A DNA stretch of 64,000 nucleotides from contig CAXXLS010000017.1 of assembly GCA_963677135.2 (NCBI GenBank), positions 310,001 to 374,000 on the forward strand, read 5' to 3'. The first letter of the stretch is position 1; each line of letters starts with the position of its first letter. Positions 43,555 to 52,779 of this stretch are shown piece after piece. The position numbers and the translations under genes were made by a program. Below the pieces are notes generated by a model, which did not search any database, had not been told where the DNA came from, and saw nothing but the letters and a program-made list of their open reading frames with translations. This DNA comes from Seleniibacterium sp963677135 (GTDB lineage: Bacteria; Desulfobacterota; Desulfuromonadia; Desulfuromonadales; Geopsychrobacteraceae).

Positions 43555-44661
43555 ATGGCGAAGATTGAACTGGCGAAGTTGCGGGAACAGATTGACGGTA
43601 TAGATGATCAGATTCTTGATCTGTTGAATCAGCGGGCGAACATTGTTCTCGCCGTCGGCAAGGCCAAGCAGGGGGACAACAGTGCCTTCTATGTCCCGAG
43701 TCGCGAAAAGGCGATCTACGACAGGCTCACCTCCGGAAATCCGGGACCGTTCCCCAATGATGCCGTGTGCAAGGTGTTCAGAGAGATTATTTCCGCCTCT
43801 CTCAACATGGAGCTGCCCATGCAGGTCGCCTTTCTAGGACCCCAGTCGACGTTCACCCACCAGGCGGCCATGCAGCAATTCGGCTTGTCGGCCCAGCTGG
43901 TGCCGCTCAAGAGTATTCCGGCGGTCTTTGAAGAGGTCGAGCGCGGCCGCGCTCACTATGGCGTCGTTCCCGTAGAGAATTCGACCGAGGGGGTCGTCAA
44001 TCACACCCTCGACATGTTTGTCGGCTCCGATTTGAAAATCATCGCCGAGATCATGCTGGAAATCTCTCATAACCTGCTTTCCAAGACGGGGAACACCGGG
44101 CAGATCACCAAGATCGTTTCCCACCCCCAGGCCCTGGTCCAGTGCCGTCGCTGGCTGGAGACCAACATGGCCGATATCCCGCTGCTTGACGTCTCATCCA
44201 CCGCCGCCGCGGCACAGTTGGCGGCCGAGGATGAGAGCGTGGCCGCAATCGCCAGCCAGGCGGCCTCCATCCAGTTCGGGCTCCAGATCATCAAGGCGCG
44301 GATTGAAGATAATCCCAACAACTTCACCAGGTTTCTTGTCATTGGCAAGAAGAGTCCCGAGCAGAGCGGCGACGATAAAACGTCGATCATGTTCAGCGTC
44401 AAGGATGAGCCGGGCATTCTCTACCGGATGCTCGAGCCGTTCAGCAAGCGCAATATCAACCTGGCCAAGATTGAAAGCCGACCCATGAAGCAGAAAGCGT
44501 GGGAATACATTTTCTTCCTCGACCTGATCGGCCACGTCGCTGACCGCAAAGTGACCGAGGCCGTTGAGGAATTGAGAGCCCACTGCAATTTCCTGAAGGT
44601 TCTCGGATCCTACCCCCTGGCCCGGCACGAGCGGTCAAACGGGAGTAACCGTCATGACTGA
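43555..44661 (+). CDS. pheA: Bifunctional chorismate mutase / prephenate dehydratase
   Basis: Converts chorismate through prephenate to phenylpyruvate. 368 residues from ATG 43555: a chorismate mutase type II domain (about 5-85; LAKLREQIDGIDDQILDLLNQR), prephenate dehydratase (about 93-270; AFLGPQSTFTHQAA and NNFTRFLVI), and an ACT domain (about 285-365) with ESRPMKQKAWEY, giving phenylalanine feedback. AAGGA about 11 bp upstream supports this start; ATG 43543 is too close to it. It overlaps tyrA by 8 bp. Confidence 0.96.
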   Translation: MAKIELAKLREQIDGIDDQILDLLNQRANIVLAVGKAKQGDNSAFYVPSREKAIYDRLTSGNPGPFPNDAVCKVFREIISASLNMELPMQVAFLGPQSTFTHQAAMQQFGLSAQLVPLKSIPAVFEEVERGRAHYGVVPVENSTEGVVNHTLDMFVGSDLKIIAEIMLEISHNLLSKTGNTGQITKIVSHPQALVQCRRWLETNMADIPLLDVSSTAAAAQLAAEDESVAAIASQAASIQFGLQIIKARIEDNPNNFTRFLVIGKKSPEQSGDDKTSIMFSVKDEPGILYRMLEPFSKRNINLAKIESRPMKQKAWEYIFFLDLIGHVADRKVTEAVEELRAHCNFLKVLGSYPLARHERSNGSNRHD

Positions 44662-45523
44662 TGCCTTTTTCATTCCCCGCCTGACAGTTGTCGGGGTCGG
44701 CCTGATCGGTGGTTCTCTGGCCCTGGCTCTCAAGGAGGCTGGCGTCGTCGGTGAGGTTGTCGGTTGTGGCCGGGGCAGGCCCAACCTTGAAAAGGCTCTA
44801 GAACTCGGCGTCATTGACCGTTACAGCCGCAACCCCGGTGACGCGGTCCGGGATGCCGATGTCGTTTTCCTGGCCACTCCGGTGAAGAGTTTTGCCGCTG
44901 TTGCCCGTGACCTGCTGCCCGGCCTGAAACCGGGCGCGGTCCTGACCGACGGCGGGAGTGTCAAGGGAGCGATTATTCGTGATCTGAAACCGCTGCTGCC
45001 CGACCATGTTTCGTTCGTTCCCGGCCATCCCATTGCCGGCACGGAAAAGAGCGGCGCAGAAGCGGCCTTTGCGACCCTCTACCAGGGCAAGCGCTGTATC
45101 CTGACGCCAACGGAAGATACCGCGCCCGACGCCCTGACCCTGGTGACGCGCATGTGGCAGGCGACAGGCTGCGAGGTGGTATCCATGGCGGCCGAAAAGC
45201 ACGACCGGATCCTGGCGGCAATCAGCCACCTCCCGCACATGGTCGCCTATTCCCTGGTCAATGCCGTCGGATCCTATGATCATTACGAGGAGAATATCCT
45301 CGAATATTCTGCCGGCGGCTTTCGTGATTTTACCCGGATCGCTTCCTCTGATCCGACCATGTGGCGTGATATCGCCGAGACCAACCGGGAGGCCCTGCTC
45401 GAAATGATGGAGCAGTTCGAGGTCTTTTTCGCTGAGCTCAAGGCCGATATCGCCACGGGTCAGGGGGATCGGATGTTCGAGTTCTTCTTGCGGTCCAAGC
45501 AGTTGCGAGATGCCATCCTTTAA
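44654..45523 (+). CDS. tyrA: Prephenate (or arogenate) dehydrogenase
   Basis: NAD(P)-dependent step to tyrosine. 289 residues. The Rossmann motif is VVGVGLIGGSLALALKEAG, and the substrate region is FVPGHPIAGTEKSGAEAA near 120. Histidine-containing LPHMVAYSLVNAVG follows near residue 195. Whether it prefers prephenate or arogenate cannot be read from sequence. It lies between pheA and aroA in an aromatic amino-acid operon. Confidence 0.95.
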   Translation: MTDAFFIPRLTVVGVGLIGGSLALALKEAGVVGEVVGCGRGRPNLEKALELGVIDRYSRNPGDAVRDADVVFLATPVKSFAAVARDLLPGLKPGAVLTDGGSVKGAIIRDLKPLLPDHVSFVPGHPIAGTEKSGAEAAFATLYQGKRCILTPTEDTAPDALTLVTRMWQATGCEVVSMAAEKHDRILAAISHLPHMVAYSLVNAVGSYDHYEENILEYSAGGFRDFTRIASSDPTMWRDIAETNREALLEMMEQFEVFFAELKADIATGQGDRMFEFFLRSKQLRDAIL

Positions 45524-45602
45524 GGTGATAGATAGTGACGAGGGTGTCCCCGTGAGCCCCTTTTAAATGCTGACGATGCTATGAAAGAGCGAAGGTTGAT
45601 AG

Positions 45603-46904
45603 ATGAGTAAACCAGTCAATAGAGTTATTGCCCCCGGCCGTCGATTGCGCGGTGAATTCGTTGTGCCCGGAGATAAATCCATTTCCCACCGGTCCATCAT
45701 GTTTGCATCCCTGGCCAAGGGGAGCAGCCGGGTCAGCGGCCTGCTGCGCGGTGAAGATTGCCTGTCGACCCTGAAAGCGTTTCAAGCTCTGGGGATCGAG
45801 GTCGAGGACCGCAGTGAGGATGAACTGATCATTCACGGGCGGGGCATCGACGGGCTGCGGGAAGCCGGCGATGTCATCGACTGCGGAAATTCCGGAACCA
45901 CCATGAGACTGATGAGCGGCATTCTCGCCGGGCAGCCCTTTTTTTCGGTGCTCACCGGGGACAGGTACCTGCGCAACCGGCCCATGGGCAGGGTCATCAA
46001 TCCGCTGCAGGCGATGGGGGCGACCATTCACGGCCGCAACGACAGCAGCAAGGCCCCTTTCGCCATCTGCGGGGGGAATCTCAAGCCCATCGAATACCGA
46101 TCCCCGATTGCCAGCGCTCAGGTCAAATCGGCTCTGCTCCTTGCCGGCATGCAGATTGAAGGGACGACCACGGTTTTCGAGCCGCACCTGTCCCGTGACC
46201 ATAGTGAGAGAATGCTGCGTTATTTCGGCGCCGACATCATTTCTTTTGAGGGGGGCGCGAGTGTGACCGGTCGCGTCGAACTGCAGGGGCGCGACATCGT
46301 GGTTCCCGGCGATATCTCGTCGGCGGCCTTCTTCCTGGTGGCGGGCCTGATCGTCCCCGATTCCGAGCTGTTGCTCAAGAATGTGGGGGTCAATCCGACC
46401 CGCAGCGGCATTATCGATATCCTCCGGATGATGGGAGGCTCCATCGAACTGCTGAATCAGCGAGAAGTCGGTGGAGAACCGGTGGCGGACATGCTGGTCA
46501 AAAGCAGTTCCCTGAAAGGGATCGATATCGGTGGCGAGCTGATCCCGCGCGCCATTGATGAGTTCCCGGTGGTCAGTGTTGCCGCAGCCTTTGCCGATGG
46601 CGTGACGACGATCAGGGACGCCAGAGAGCTGCGGGTCAAGGAAACCGACCGGATCGCCGCCATGTGTGACAGCCTGGGCGCCCTGGGTGCCGAGATTGCC
46701 CCCAGAGAGGACGGTATGCAGATTGTCGGCGGTAAAGATTTGGCCGGGGGACAGGTTCAGTCCTTCGGAGATCACCGCATCGCCATGAGCATGGCGGTGG
46801 CCGCTTTAATGGCCGGCGGCGCCGTGGAGATTGAGGATACCCTGTGTACCGAGACCTCCTTTCCAGGGTTCTGGGAACTGCTCGATTCCCTCAGGATCAG
46901 CTGA
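45603..46904 (+). CDS. aroA: 3-phosphoshikimate 1-carboxyvinyltransferase (EPSP synthase)
   Basis: Sixth shikimate-pathway step. 433 residues. PGDKSISHRSIMFASLAKG at about 21-39 binds phosphate; CGNSGTTMRLMSGILAG near 97 carries the residues contacted by glyphosate and PEP. Later motifs are IASAQVKSALLLAG, RVKETDRIAAM and GDHRIAMSMAVAALMA. ATG 45603 lies 79 bp after tyrA, with weak GAAGG. The pheA-tyrA-aroA-cmk order is common in this lineage. Confidence 0.97.
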   Translation: MSKPVNRVIAPGRRLRGEFVVPGDKSISHRSIMFASLAKGSSRVSGLLRGEDCLSTLKAFQALGIEVEDRSEDELIIHGRGIDGLREAGDVIDCGNSGTTMRLMSGILAGQPFFSVLTGDRYLRNRPMGRVINPLQAMGATIHGRNDSSKAPFAICGGNLKPIEYRSPIASAQVKSALLLAGMQIEGTTTVFEPHLSRDHSERMLRYFGADIISFEGGASVTGRVELQGRDIVVPGDISSAAFFLVAGLIVPDSELLLKNVGVNPTRSGIIDILRMMGGSIELLNQREVGGEPVADMLVKSSSLKGIDIGGELIPRAIDEFPVVSVAAAFADGVTTIRDARELRVKETDRIAAMCDSLGALGAEIAPREDGMQIVGGKDLAGGQVQSFGDHRIAMSMAVAALMAGGAVEIEDTLCTETSFPGFWELLDSLRIS

Positions 46905-46914
46905 CAGAAGACTG

Positions 46915-47616
46915 ATGATGACAGACCGGAAAAAATTGATCGTGGCTATCGACGGACCTTCCGGGGCCGGGAAAAGTACCCTGAGCAAGCTCCTGGCCCG
47001 GCGTCTTGGCTATCTCAATATCGATACCGGCGCCATGTACCGCTCGGTCGCCTGGGCGGCACGGCAAAAAGGGATGTCGTGCGATGATAACGATGCTCTC
47101 GGACGGATGGCCAGGGATCTGAAGATCGCTTTCGAACCGTCCGATAATGGTGAGCTGGTTTTTGTCGACGGAGTGGATGTGACGGCGGCGATCCGCACCC
47201 CGGAGAACAGTCTGCTGACGGCCCGGGTGGCGGCCTGCCCGGCGGTCCGCGCCGCTCTGGTCACGCTTCAGAGGCGGCTCGCCGAAAACGGTGGGGTGGT
47301 TCTGGAGGGCCGGGACATCGGAACCGTCGTTTTTCCCCAGGCTGACGTCAAGTTCTTTCTGTCCGCCAGTGCGCGGGAGCGGGGGCGTCGGCGTTACGAG
47401 GAACTGCGGGCCAGAGGGGTGGCTGCCGATCTTGAGCAGACCATCGCCGAAGTCGAAGCGCGTGACGCGGCGGACAGTGCCCGTGAGCATGCGCCCCTGG
47501 TGCGGGCTGCCGATGCCGTCGACATCGATTCCACGACGCTGGGCATCGCCGAGGTTCTGGAGAAAATGCTGGCAATCGTCCAGTCGCGGGAAGCGGTTCG
47601 GGACGGCGCTAAATAA
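46915..47616 (+). CDS. cmk: Cytidylate kinase
   Basis: Phosphorylates CMP and dCMP. 233 residues: P-loop IAIDGPSGAGKSTLSKLLA (shown as VAIDGPSGAGKST near residue 12), DTGAMYRSVAW, LEGRDIGTVVFP and the ELRARG region. ATG 46915 or 46918 lies 10 bp after aroA. An extension to 46831 would overlap aroA and is rejected. It is next to rpsA, as in many bacteria. Confidence 0.96.
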   Translation: MMTDRKKLIVAIDGPSGAGKSTLSKLLARRLGYLNIDTGAMYRSVAWAARQKGMSCDDNDALGRMARDLKIAFEPSDNGELVFVDGVDVTAAIRTPENSLLTARVAACPAVRAALVTLQRRLAENGGVVLEGRDIGTVVFPQADVKFFLSASARERGRRRYEELRARGVAADLEQTIAEVEARDAADSAREHAPLVRAADAVDIDSTTLGIAEVLEKMLAIVQSREAVRDGAK

Positions 47617-47743
47617 ATCGGATTAACTGCCTGAAAAATATTGGTTTGTTTTTTTGCGGAGGCTGTGCTATCGTGCGCAGTCTCAAAATTTTGAGTCCGT
47701 CGCCGTCAGGCGCCGGAAAATTCGTAAGGGGGTCACATCTCCA

Positions 47744-49468
47744 ATGGTAGAAGAAAAAGACATGCAGGACGAAAACGAAATGGAAACTATGGACGGCGAG
47801 TTCGAAGAAAGCTTCGAAGAACTGCTCAAGGATTATGAGCAGGGCGGTTTCGAGCTGAAACGTAACGATGTTGTCCAGGGCACGGTTGTTCAGGTCAATC
47901 CTGATTCGGTCGTTGTCGATGTTGGTTACAAGTCGGAAGGCGTTATCCCGATTCGTGAATTTGCCGACGAAAATGGTGAGATCAATGTCAATGTCGGGGA
48001 CGTCTATGATGTCCTGTTCGGTGGCGGTGAAAGCGACAGCGGCCTGATCATGCTTTCCAAAGAGAAAGCCGATCGTCAGAAGATCTGGAATTCTCTGGAA
48101 GAAGGCGCGGTCGTTGAAGGCCGGATTGTCAGCCGTATCAAGGGCGGTCTGTCCGTCGATATCGGTGTCAATGCCTTCCTGCCCGGGTCACAAGTGGATC
48201 TTCGTCCGGTCCGGAACCTGGACAAGGTTATCGGCCAGACTTATGAATTCAAAATTATCAAGCTGAACAAGCGTCGCGGCAACATCGTGCTGTCCCGCCG
48301 TGTCCTGCTTGAAAGCGAGCGTGAGTCGCAGCGCGGCGAAACCCTCAAGACTCTCGAAGAAGGTCAGGTCGCCGAGGGTATCGTCAAGAACCTCACCGAT
48401 TACGGTGCGTTTATCGATCTTGGCGGTATCGATGGCCTGCTCCACATTACCGATATGTCCTGGGGACGCGTCAAGCATCCTTCCGATATCCTTGCCGTCG
48501 GTGACAAGATCAACGTCAAGGTCCTGAAGTTCGATAAAGAGAAAGAGCGCGTCTCACTGGGACTCAAGCAGATCGCTCCCGATCCGTGGCTTGATGTTGA
48601 AACCAAGTATCCGATCGGCGCCAAGGTCACCGGCAAAGTTGTCAGCCTGACCGATTACGGTGCATTTATCGAGCTTGAAGAGGGCGTTGAAGGCCTGATC
48701 CATGTTTCCGAGATGAGCTGGACCAAGCGCGTCAAACATCCGAACAAGGTTCTTGCCATCGGTGACGATGTTGAATCCGTCGTACTCGCTCTTGATACCG
48801 ACAACCGCCGCATCTCCCTCGGTCTGAAGCAGGTTGAGCCGAACCCCTGGGATGTCATCGGTGAGAAATTCCCCATCGGGACCATCATCGAAGGCCAGGT
48901 CAAGAATATCACTGACTTTGGTATCTTCGTCGGGGTCGATGAAGGGATCGACGGTCTGGTTCACATATCCGACCTGTCCTGGACCAAGCGGATCAAGCAT
49001 CCTTCCGAAGTTTACAAGAAGGGCGATCTGGTCAAGGCGGTGGTTCTGAACATCGACCGTGAAAACGAGCGTTTCTCCCTCGGTCTCAAGCAGTTGAGCT
49101 CTGATCCGTGGGAAACCGTGCCGGTTCGTTACCCCCGTGGTACCATCGTTCACGGCAAGGTGACTTCGGTGACCGATTTCGGTATCTTCATCGAGCTGGA
49201 AGAGGGGATCGAAGGCCTCATCCACGTGTCCGAACTGAGTAAGGAAAAAATCGATAATCCTAAGGATTTCGCTCAGGTCGGCGCCGATCTCGAGGCTGCT
49301 GTTCTGCAGGTCGATACCGTTGAACGGAAAATTGCTTTGTCGATCAAGAACCTTGACGAGCAAAAAGAAAAAGCTGAGGTGAACGAATTCATGGGTGCTC
49401 AGAAAAATGCGACATCCAACCTCGGTGCTCTGCTGCAGGGAGCCCTGGACCGTAAAGCAGAAGATTAA
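47744..49468 (+). CDS. rpsA: 30S ribosomal protein S1
   Basis: RNA-binding protein that brings mRNA to the 30S subunit. 574 residues with six S1 (OB-fold) repeats: an acidic N-terminal tail, then repeats near 35-105, 120-185, 205-275, 290-360, 375-450 and 460-530. The repeats have recurring VSLTDYGAFIELEEGVEGL and RISLGLKQ-type phrases. ATG 47744 is behind AAGGGGG; the long upstream extension is not family-like. It ends in a strong terminator. Confidence 0.97.
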   Translation: MVEEKDMQDENEMETMDGEFEESFEELLKDYEQGGFELKRNDVVQGTVVQVNPDSVVVDVGYKSEGVIPIREFADENGEINVNVGDVYDVLFGGGESDSGLIMLSKEKADRQKIWNSLEEGAVVEGRIVSRIKGGLSVDIGVNAFLPGSQVDLRPVRNLDKVIGQTYEFKIIKLNKRRGNIVLSRRVLLESERESQRGETLKTLEEGQVAEGIVKNLTDYGAFIDLGGIDGLLHITDMSWGRVKHPSDILAVGDKINVKVLKFDKEKERVSLGLKQIAPDPWLDVETKYPIGAKVTGKVVSLTDYGAFIELEEGVEGLIHVSEMSWTKRVKHPNKVLAIGDDVESVVLALDTDNRRISLGLKQVEPNPWDVIGEKFPIGTIIEGQVKNITDFGIFVGVDEGIDGLVHISDLSWTKRIKHPSEVYKKGDLVKAVVLNIDRENERFSLGLKQLSSDPWETVPVRYPRGTIVHGKVTSVTDFGIFIELEEGIEGLIHVSELSKEKIDNPKDFAQVGADLEAAVLQVDTVERKIALSIKNLDEQKEKAEVNEFMGAQKNATSNLGALLQGALDRKAED

Positions 49469-49485
49469 TGGCTTGATTGTACAGG

Positions 49486-49518
49486 AAAAGGACCCCAGGC
49501 CCCCTGGGGTCCTTTTTT
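49486..49518 (+). terminator. Terminator after rpsA
   Basis: 14-bp arms AAAAGGACCCCAGG (49486-49499) and CCTGGGGTCCTTTT (49503-49516) with a 3-nt loop and a run of T. sppA begins just after it, at 49531, so sppA expression depends on read-through or a hidden promoter. Confidence 0.88.
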
Positions 49519-49530
49519 CGTTGGTATGAG

Positions 49531-50421
49531 ATGAGAAAACGTCCTTTTTTGATGGCCTTTCTTGCGGTCAGCGGTATTTTCCTTTTTTTCCTTCTTGTTA
49601 TCTTTACTGCTGGTTTGTTTCATGGCGGATCCATGCCGGTTTCAGTCGGACAGAAGATCGCCGTACTGGAAATCCTGGGTCCCATCGAGGATTCCAGGGG
49701 GGTCATTGAACAGATCAGGGATTATCGCGAGCGACGGGCAATCAAGGCTGTCGTGATGCGCATTGATTCTCCCGGAGGGGGGGTCGGACCGTCGCAGGAA
49801 ATTTATGCCGAGCTGAAGAAGCTGGCAGCCGAGAAACCACTGGTCGTCTCCATGGGAGCGGTTGCCGCTTCCGGTGGCTATTATCTGGCTGTCGCCGGTC
49901 AGAAAATCTTTGCCAATCCGGGAACCATCACCGGCAGTATCGGCGTTATCATGTCTTTTCCCAATTATCGCGAACTGATGGGGAAGGTCGGGGTCGCCAT
50001 GCAGACTGTCAAAAGCGGTCAGTTCAAGGATTCCGGTTCTGCGACTGCTGAATTTTCCGATGCCGACCGGCGTCTGCTGCAGGGATTGATCGACGATGTG
50101 CATGATCAGTTTGTCACCGCCATCAGTGAAGGGAGACAGCTTCCGGTCGAGCGTCTGCAGCCCTATGTTGATGGCCGCATTTTTACCGGTCGGCAGGCCC
50201 AGCGTCTTGGCCTGGTCGACGAACTCGGAACATTTTACGACGCTGTCGATTATACAGCTCAACTCGCAGGTCTTGGCGAAGACCCGGATCTCGTTTTTCC
50301 GGAGCCGGAGCCTAAAAACCTTATTGACCGTTATCTTGAAAACATCGCCTCGCGCTTTTTGGGGGTGACGACGCCCTCCCCGGTAAATTCGGGGCCGGCA
50401 TATTTATGGAACGGTCGATAG
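49531..50421 (+). CDS. sppA: Signal peptide peptidase SppA, short (S49) form
   Basis: Membrane-anchored serine protease that degrades cleaved signal peptides. 296 residues: anchor helix at about 8-30, then the S49 domain. The nucleophile S114 lies in GAVAASGGYYLAV, and the likely general base K166 lies in KSGQFKDSGS. RIDSPGGGVGPSQE is present near 77. It is the short, single-domain type, assembling as an oligomer. ATG 49531 lies just beyond the rpsA terminator; a longer frame from 49477 would include that terminator and is rejected. Confidence 0.93.
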   Translation: MRKRPFLMAFLAVSGIFLFFLLVIFTAGLFHGGSMPVSVGQKIAVLEILGPIEDSRGVIEQIRDYRERRAIKAVVMRIDSPGGGVGPSQEIYAELKKLAAEKPLVVSMGAVAASGGYYLAVAGQKIFANPGTITGSIGVIMSFPNYRELMGKVGVAMQTVKSGQFKDSGSATAEFSDADRRLLQGLIDDVHDQFVTAISEGRQLPVERLQPYVDGRIFTGRQAQRLGLVDELGTFYDAVDYTAQLAGLGEDPDLVFPEPEPKNLIDRYLENIASRFLGVTTPSPVNSGPAYLWNGR

Positions 50422-50456
50422 TGCTATAAATATTTTGACTAGGTAGGGAATAGATA

Positions 50457-50735
50457 ATGACAAAAAGTGAATTGATTGAACGGCTTTCTGAAGAGCATGA
50501 ACTTCTGAACAAAAAAGACGCGGAAGCGGTTATTAATCTTATTTTTGGCGGTATTGGCGACGCTCTCGCCAGCGGCGATCGTGTCGAAATTCGCGGTTTC
50601 GGATCCTTTTCGGTACGCGAGCGCGAGGCCCGGGAGGCCAGAAACCCTAAAAGTGGTCAATTGGTGAAAATTCCGTCCCGGAAAACGCCTTTTTTTAAAA
50701 CCGGGAAAGAGTTGCGGGAAAGAGTTGACGAATAA
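50457..50735 (+). CDS. ihfB: Integration host factor beta subunit (HU/IHF family)
   Basis: DNA-bending protein. 92 residues: MTKSELIERLSEE, NKKDAEAVINLIFGGIGDAL and the beta-arm region EIRGFGSFSVREREAREARNPKSG. The rpsA-(sppA)-ihfB order favours IHF-beta over HU; the alpha partner is not in the window. ATG 50457 follows TAGGTAGGGAA. A terminator follows at 50752. Confidence 0.9.
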   Translation: MTKSELIERLSEEHELLNKKDAEAVINLIFGGIGDALASGDRVEIRGFGSFSVREREAREARNPKSGQLVKIPSRKTPFFKTGKELRERVDE

Positions 50736-50751
50736 ATCCTTCATCAATTAT

Positions 50752-50785
50752 AAAAAGGCCCTGATTCAATCAGGGCCTTTTTTGT
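50752..50785 (+). terminator. Terminator after ihfB
   Basis: 14-bp arms AAAAAGGCCCTGAT (50752-50765) and ATCAGGGCCTTTTT (50769-50782) with a 3-nt loop and T-run. Confidence 0.9.
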
Positions 50786-51067
50786 TTACTCTCCGGGATG
50801 CCGGGCGACTCCGTACGCATGACCTGGTAAAAAATATAGTCTACGGAAAAAACTTCAGGCGTCCCACTCGGGGGCGGGCTTGCACACCATTTTTTCACGT
50901 GCCGACAGGTCTGTACAAATGTTGGTCAAGAGACCAGAGTCGTTCCATACATCCCAGAAACTGATATTCAAATGTTGTTTTGATAATAACAAAACAACAT
51001 TTTCTGTCAAGAAATAACTGAACGACATGAGCTTGTCTGGCGCTCATTTTTTCGCAGGGAAATCGTC
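50786..51067. other. Intergenic region between ihfB and rluD-like gene
   Basis: 282 bp (332 counting the terminator) with no convincing gene. Its one notable element is the AT-rich perfect inverted repeat at 50970-51002. I see no tRNA cloverleaf in it. Confidence 0.5.
50970..51002. repeat. Perfect AT-rich inverted repeat upstream of rluD-like gene
   Basis: 13-bp arms AAATGTTGTTTTG (50970-50982) and CAAAACAACATTT (50990-51002) surround ATAATAA. No U-run follows on either strand, so it looks more like a protein-binding operator than a terminator; the binder is unknown. Confidence 0.6.
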
Positions 51068-51994
51068 ATGAAATGGTCTGTCCATCGCTTCAAAAGCACA
51101 GGAAGTGATTGCGATCAGCGTCTGGATCAGGTCCTGGCTGACAATGTTCCGGACATGTCCAGATCCAGGGCTAAAAAAATTATCGACCTTGGCGGGGTAC
51201 ACATCAACGGCAGGCGGTGCCGAAGCTGTTCCTCTACCTTGAGGCCCGGTGATCTTGTCGAAGTGTATATTGACCATCTGCCCCTTGATCCTTTTCGGAT
51301 CTCCCCGGACCACGTCGTTTATCAGGATAAATATCTGATTGTTTTGGACAAACCGCCGCAGATCGAGACGCAGCCAACCCACGCGCGGTTCAAGGGCACC
51401 CTTTACGAGGCTCTCAAGTGGCACCTGCAGACCCCCTTTAACAAGCATCAGCTGATTGACATCGGCATGGTTCAGAGGCTTGATCGTGGAACCTCTGGAT
51501 TACTCGCCTTTTCTCTACATAAGCGGGCACACAAGGCGATGACCGAAGCGTTTGCGAATCATGCCGTCGAAAAAACCTATCTTGCCCTGGTTCAGGGGAG
51601 ACCCGATCGGGATGAAGGCGAAATTCGTACCATGCTGGCCCGTTCGCGGCATGAGAACCGGGTCAAATCCGTTCAGCGCGGCGGAAAAGACGCCATCACC
51701 AGGTACCGGGTCATGGAAACCATGGGCACTGTTTCCCTGATGTCGATTCAAATCCTGACCGGCAGGTCCCATCAGATCCGGGTCCATATGTCTGAGCAGG
51801 GGTGTCCTCTGCTGGGGGATGTCCGGTATGGCGGCCCGGCAAGCTACGGATCTTTGACCTTTGTCCGGCCCCTTCTGCATGCCAGTCAGCTGATTTTCGC
51901 CCATCCGGTGACCCGGGAAACACTTGATTTCAGAAGTCCCCTGGCTGTTGATATGCAGAAAACCCTTGATCACTTGAAAGAGACCGTTTCATGA
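51068..51994 (+). CDS. RluA/RluD-family pseudouridine synthase
   Basis: 308 residues: an N-terminal S4 RNA-binding domain (about 14-75; RLDQVLADNVPDMSRSRAKK) and the RluA catalytic domain (about 85-300). The catalytic Asp is D139 in MVQRLDRGTSGLLAF. The residue before RLD is Gln rather than the usual His. ILTGRSHQIRVHMSEQGCPLLGD is conserved too. RNA target (23S rRNA or tRNA) cannot be told. ATG 51068 follows AGGGAAA. It overlaps lgt by 4 bp. Confidence 0.9.
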   Translation: MKWSVHRFKSTGSDCDQRLDQVLADNVPDMSRSRAKKIIDLGGVHINGRRCRSCSSTLRPGDLVEVYIDHLPLDPFRISPDHVVYQDKYLIVLDKPPQIETQPTHARFKGTLYEALKWHLQTPFNKHQLIDIGMVQRLDRGTSGLLAFSLHKRAHKAMTEAFANHAVEKTYLALVQGRPDRDEGEIRTMLARSRHENRVKSVQRGGKDAITRYRVMETMGTVSLMSIQILTGRSHQIRVHMSEQGCPLLGDVRYGGPASYGSLTFVRPLLHASQLIFAHPVTRETLDFRSPLAVDMQKTLDHLKETVS

Positions 51995-52779
51995 ATTTTC
52001 CTCAGATAGATCCGGTTATTATCCAGGTGGGCCCTGTGGCGGTACGCTGGTACGGAATGATGTACCTGCTCGGCTTTGTCGGCGGCTACCTGGTCATGAC
52101 CCGAATCGCCAGGAAACGCCAGTTCCCGATCACGCCTGAAGCCATCTCCGATCTGCTTTTTTACGGAGTGCTCGGGGTCGTTCTCGGCGGGCGTCTTGGA
52201 TATACTCTGTTCTACAATTTTCCATATTACAGCCGGCACCCCCTGGAAATATTCGCGGTCTGGGAGGGGGGGATGAGCTTTCACGGGGGGACCCTCGGGG
52301 TTATGGCCGCCCTGGTGGTTTTTTGTGTCCGTAAGCAATTACCCTTTCTTCTGGTGGGCGATCTGGTTGTCGCTGCCGTTCCTGTAGGCCTGGGATTGGG
52401 GCGCATCGGCAATTTTATCAACGGAGAACTGTGGGGACGGGTGACCGAACTGCCCTGGGGGATGGTCTTTCCCGGTGCCGGGCCTTTACCGCGTCATCCC
52501 AGCCAGCTCTATGAGGCGGTTCTTGAAGGGCTGCTGCTGTTTGTCGTTATCTATCTGCTGCACATGAAAAATGCCCGGCGTGGGGTTCCCGCGTTCAGTT
52601 TCCTGTTGGGGTACGGCGCGCTCAGGTTCCTGGTCGAATTCGTCCGGCAACCCGACAGTCATCTCGGTTTTCTGTGGGGTGGGGCGACCATGGGGCAACT
52701 GCTTTCGCTGCCGATGATCATGGTCGGCCTCGCCGGGCTCATTTTCGTGCTGAGGAGGGATGGACATGCACCAGATTGA
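51991..52779 (+). CDS. lgt: Prolipoprotein diacylglyceryl transferase
   Basis: Inner-membrane enzyme that adds diacylglycerol to the lipobox cysteine of prolipoproteins. 262 residues with about seven helices. The Lgt signature GRIGNFINGELWGR is near residue 135, and MSFHGGTLGVMAAL near 90 holds the essential His region. Start ATGA overlaps the previous stop. Substrates include the three lipobox proteins at the end of this window. Confidence 0.96.
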   Translation: MNFPQIDPVIIQVGPVAVRWYGMMYLLGFVGGYLVMTRIARKRQFPITPEAISDLLFYGVLGVVLGGRLGYTLFYNFPYYSRHPLEIFAVWEGGMSFHGGTLGVMAALVVFCVRKQLPFLLVGDLVVAAVPVGLGLGRIGNFINGELWGRVTELPWGMVFPGAGPLPRHPSQLYEAVLEGLLLFVVIYLLHMKNARRGVPAFSFLLGYGALRFLVEFVRQPDSHLGFLWGGATMGQLLSLPMIMVGLAGLIFVLRRDGHAPD

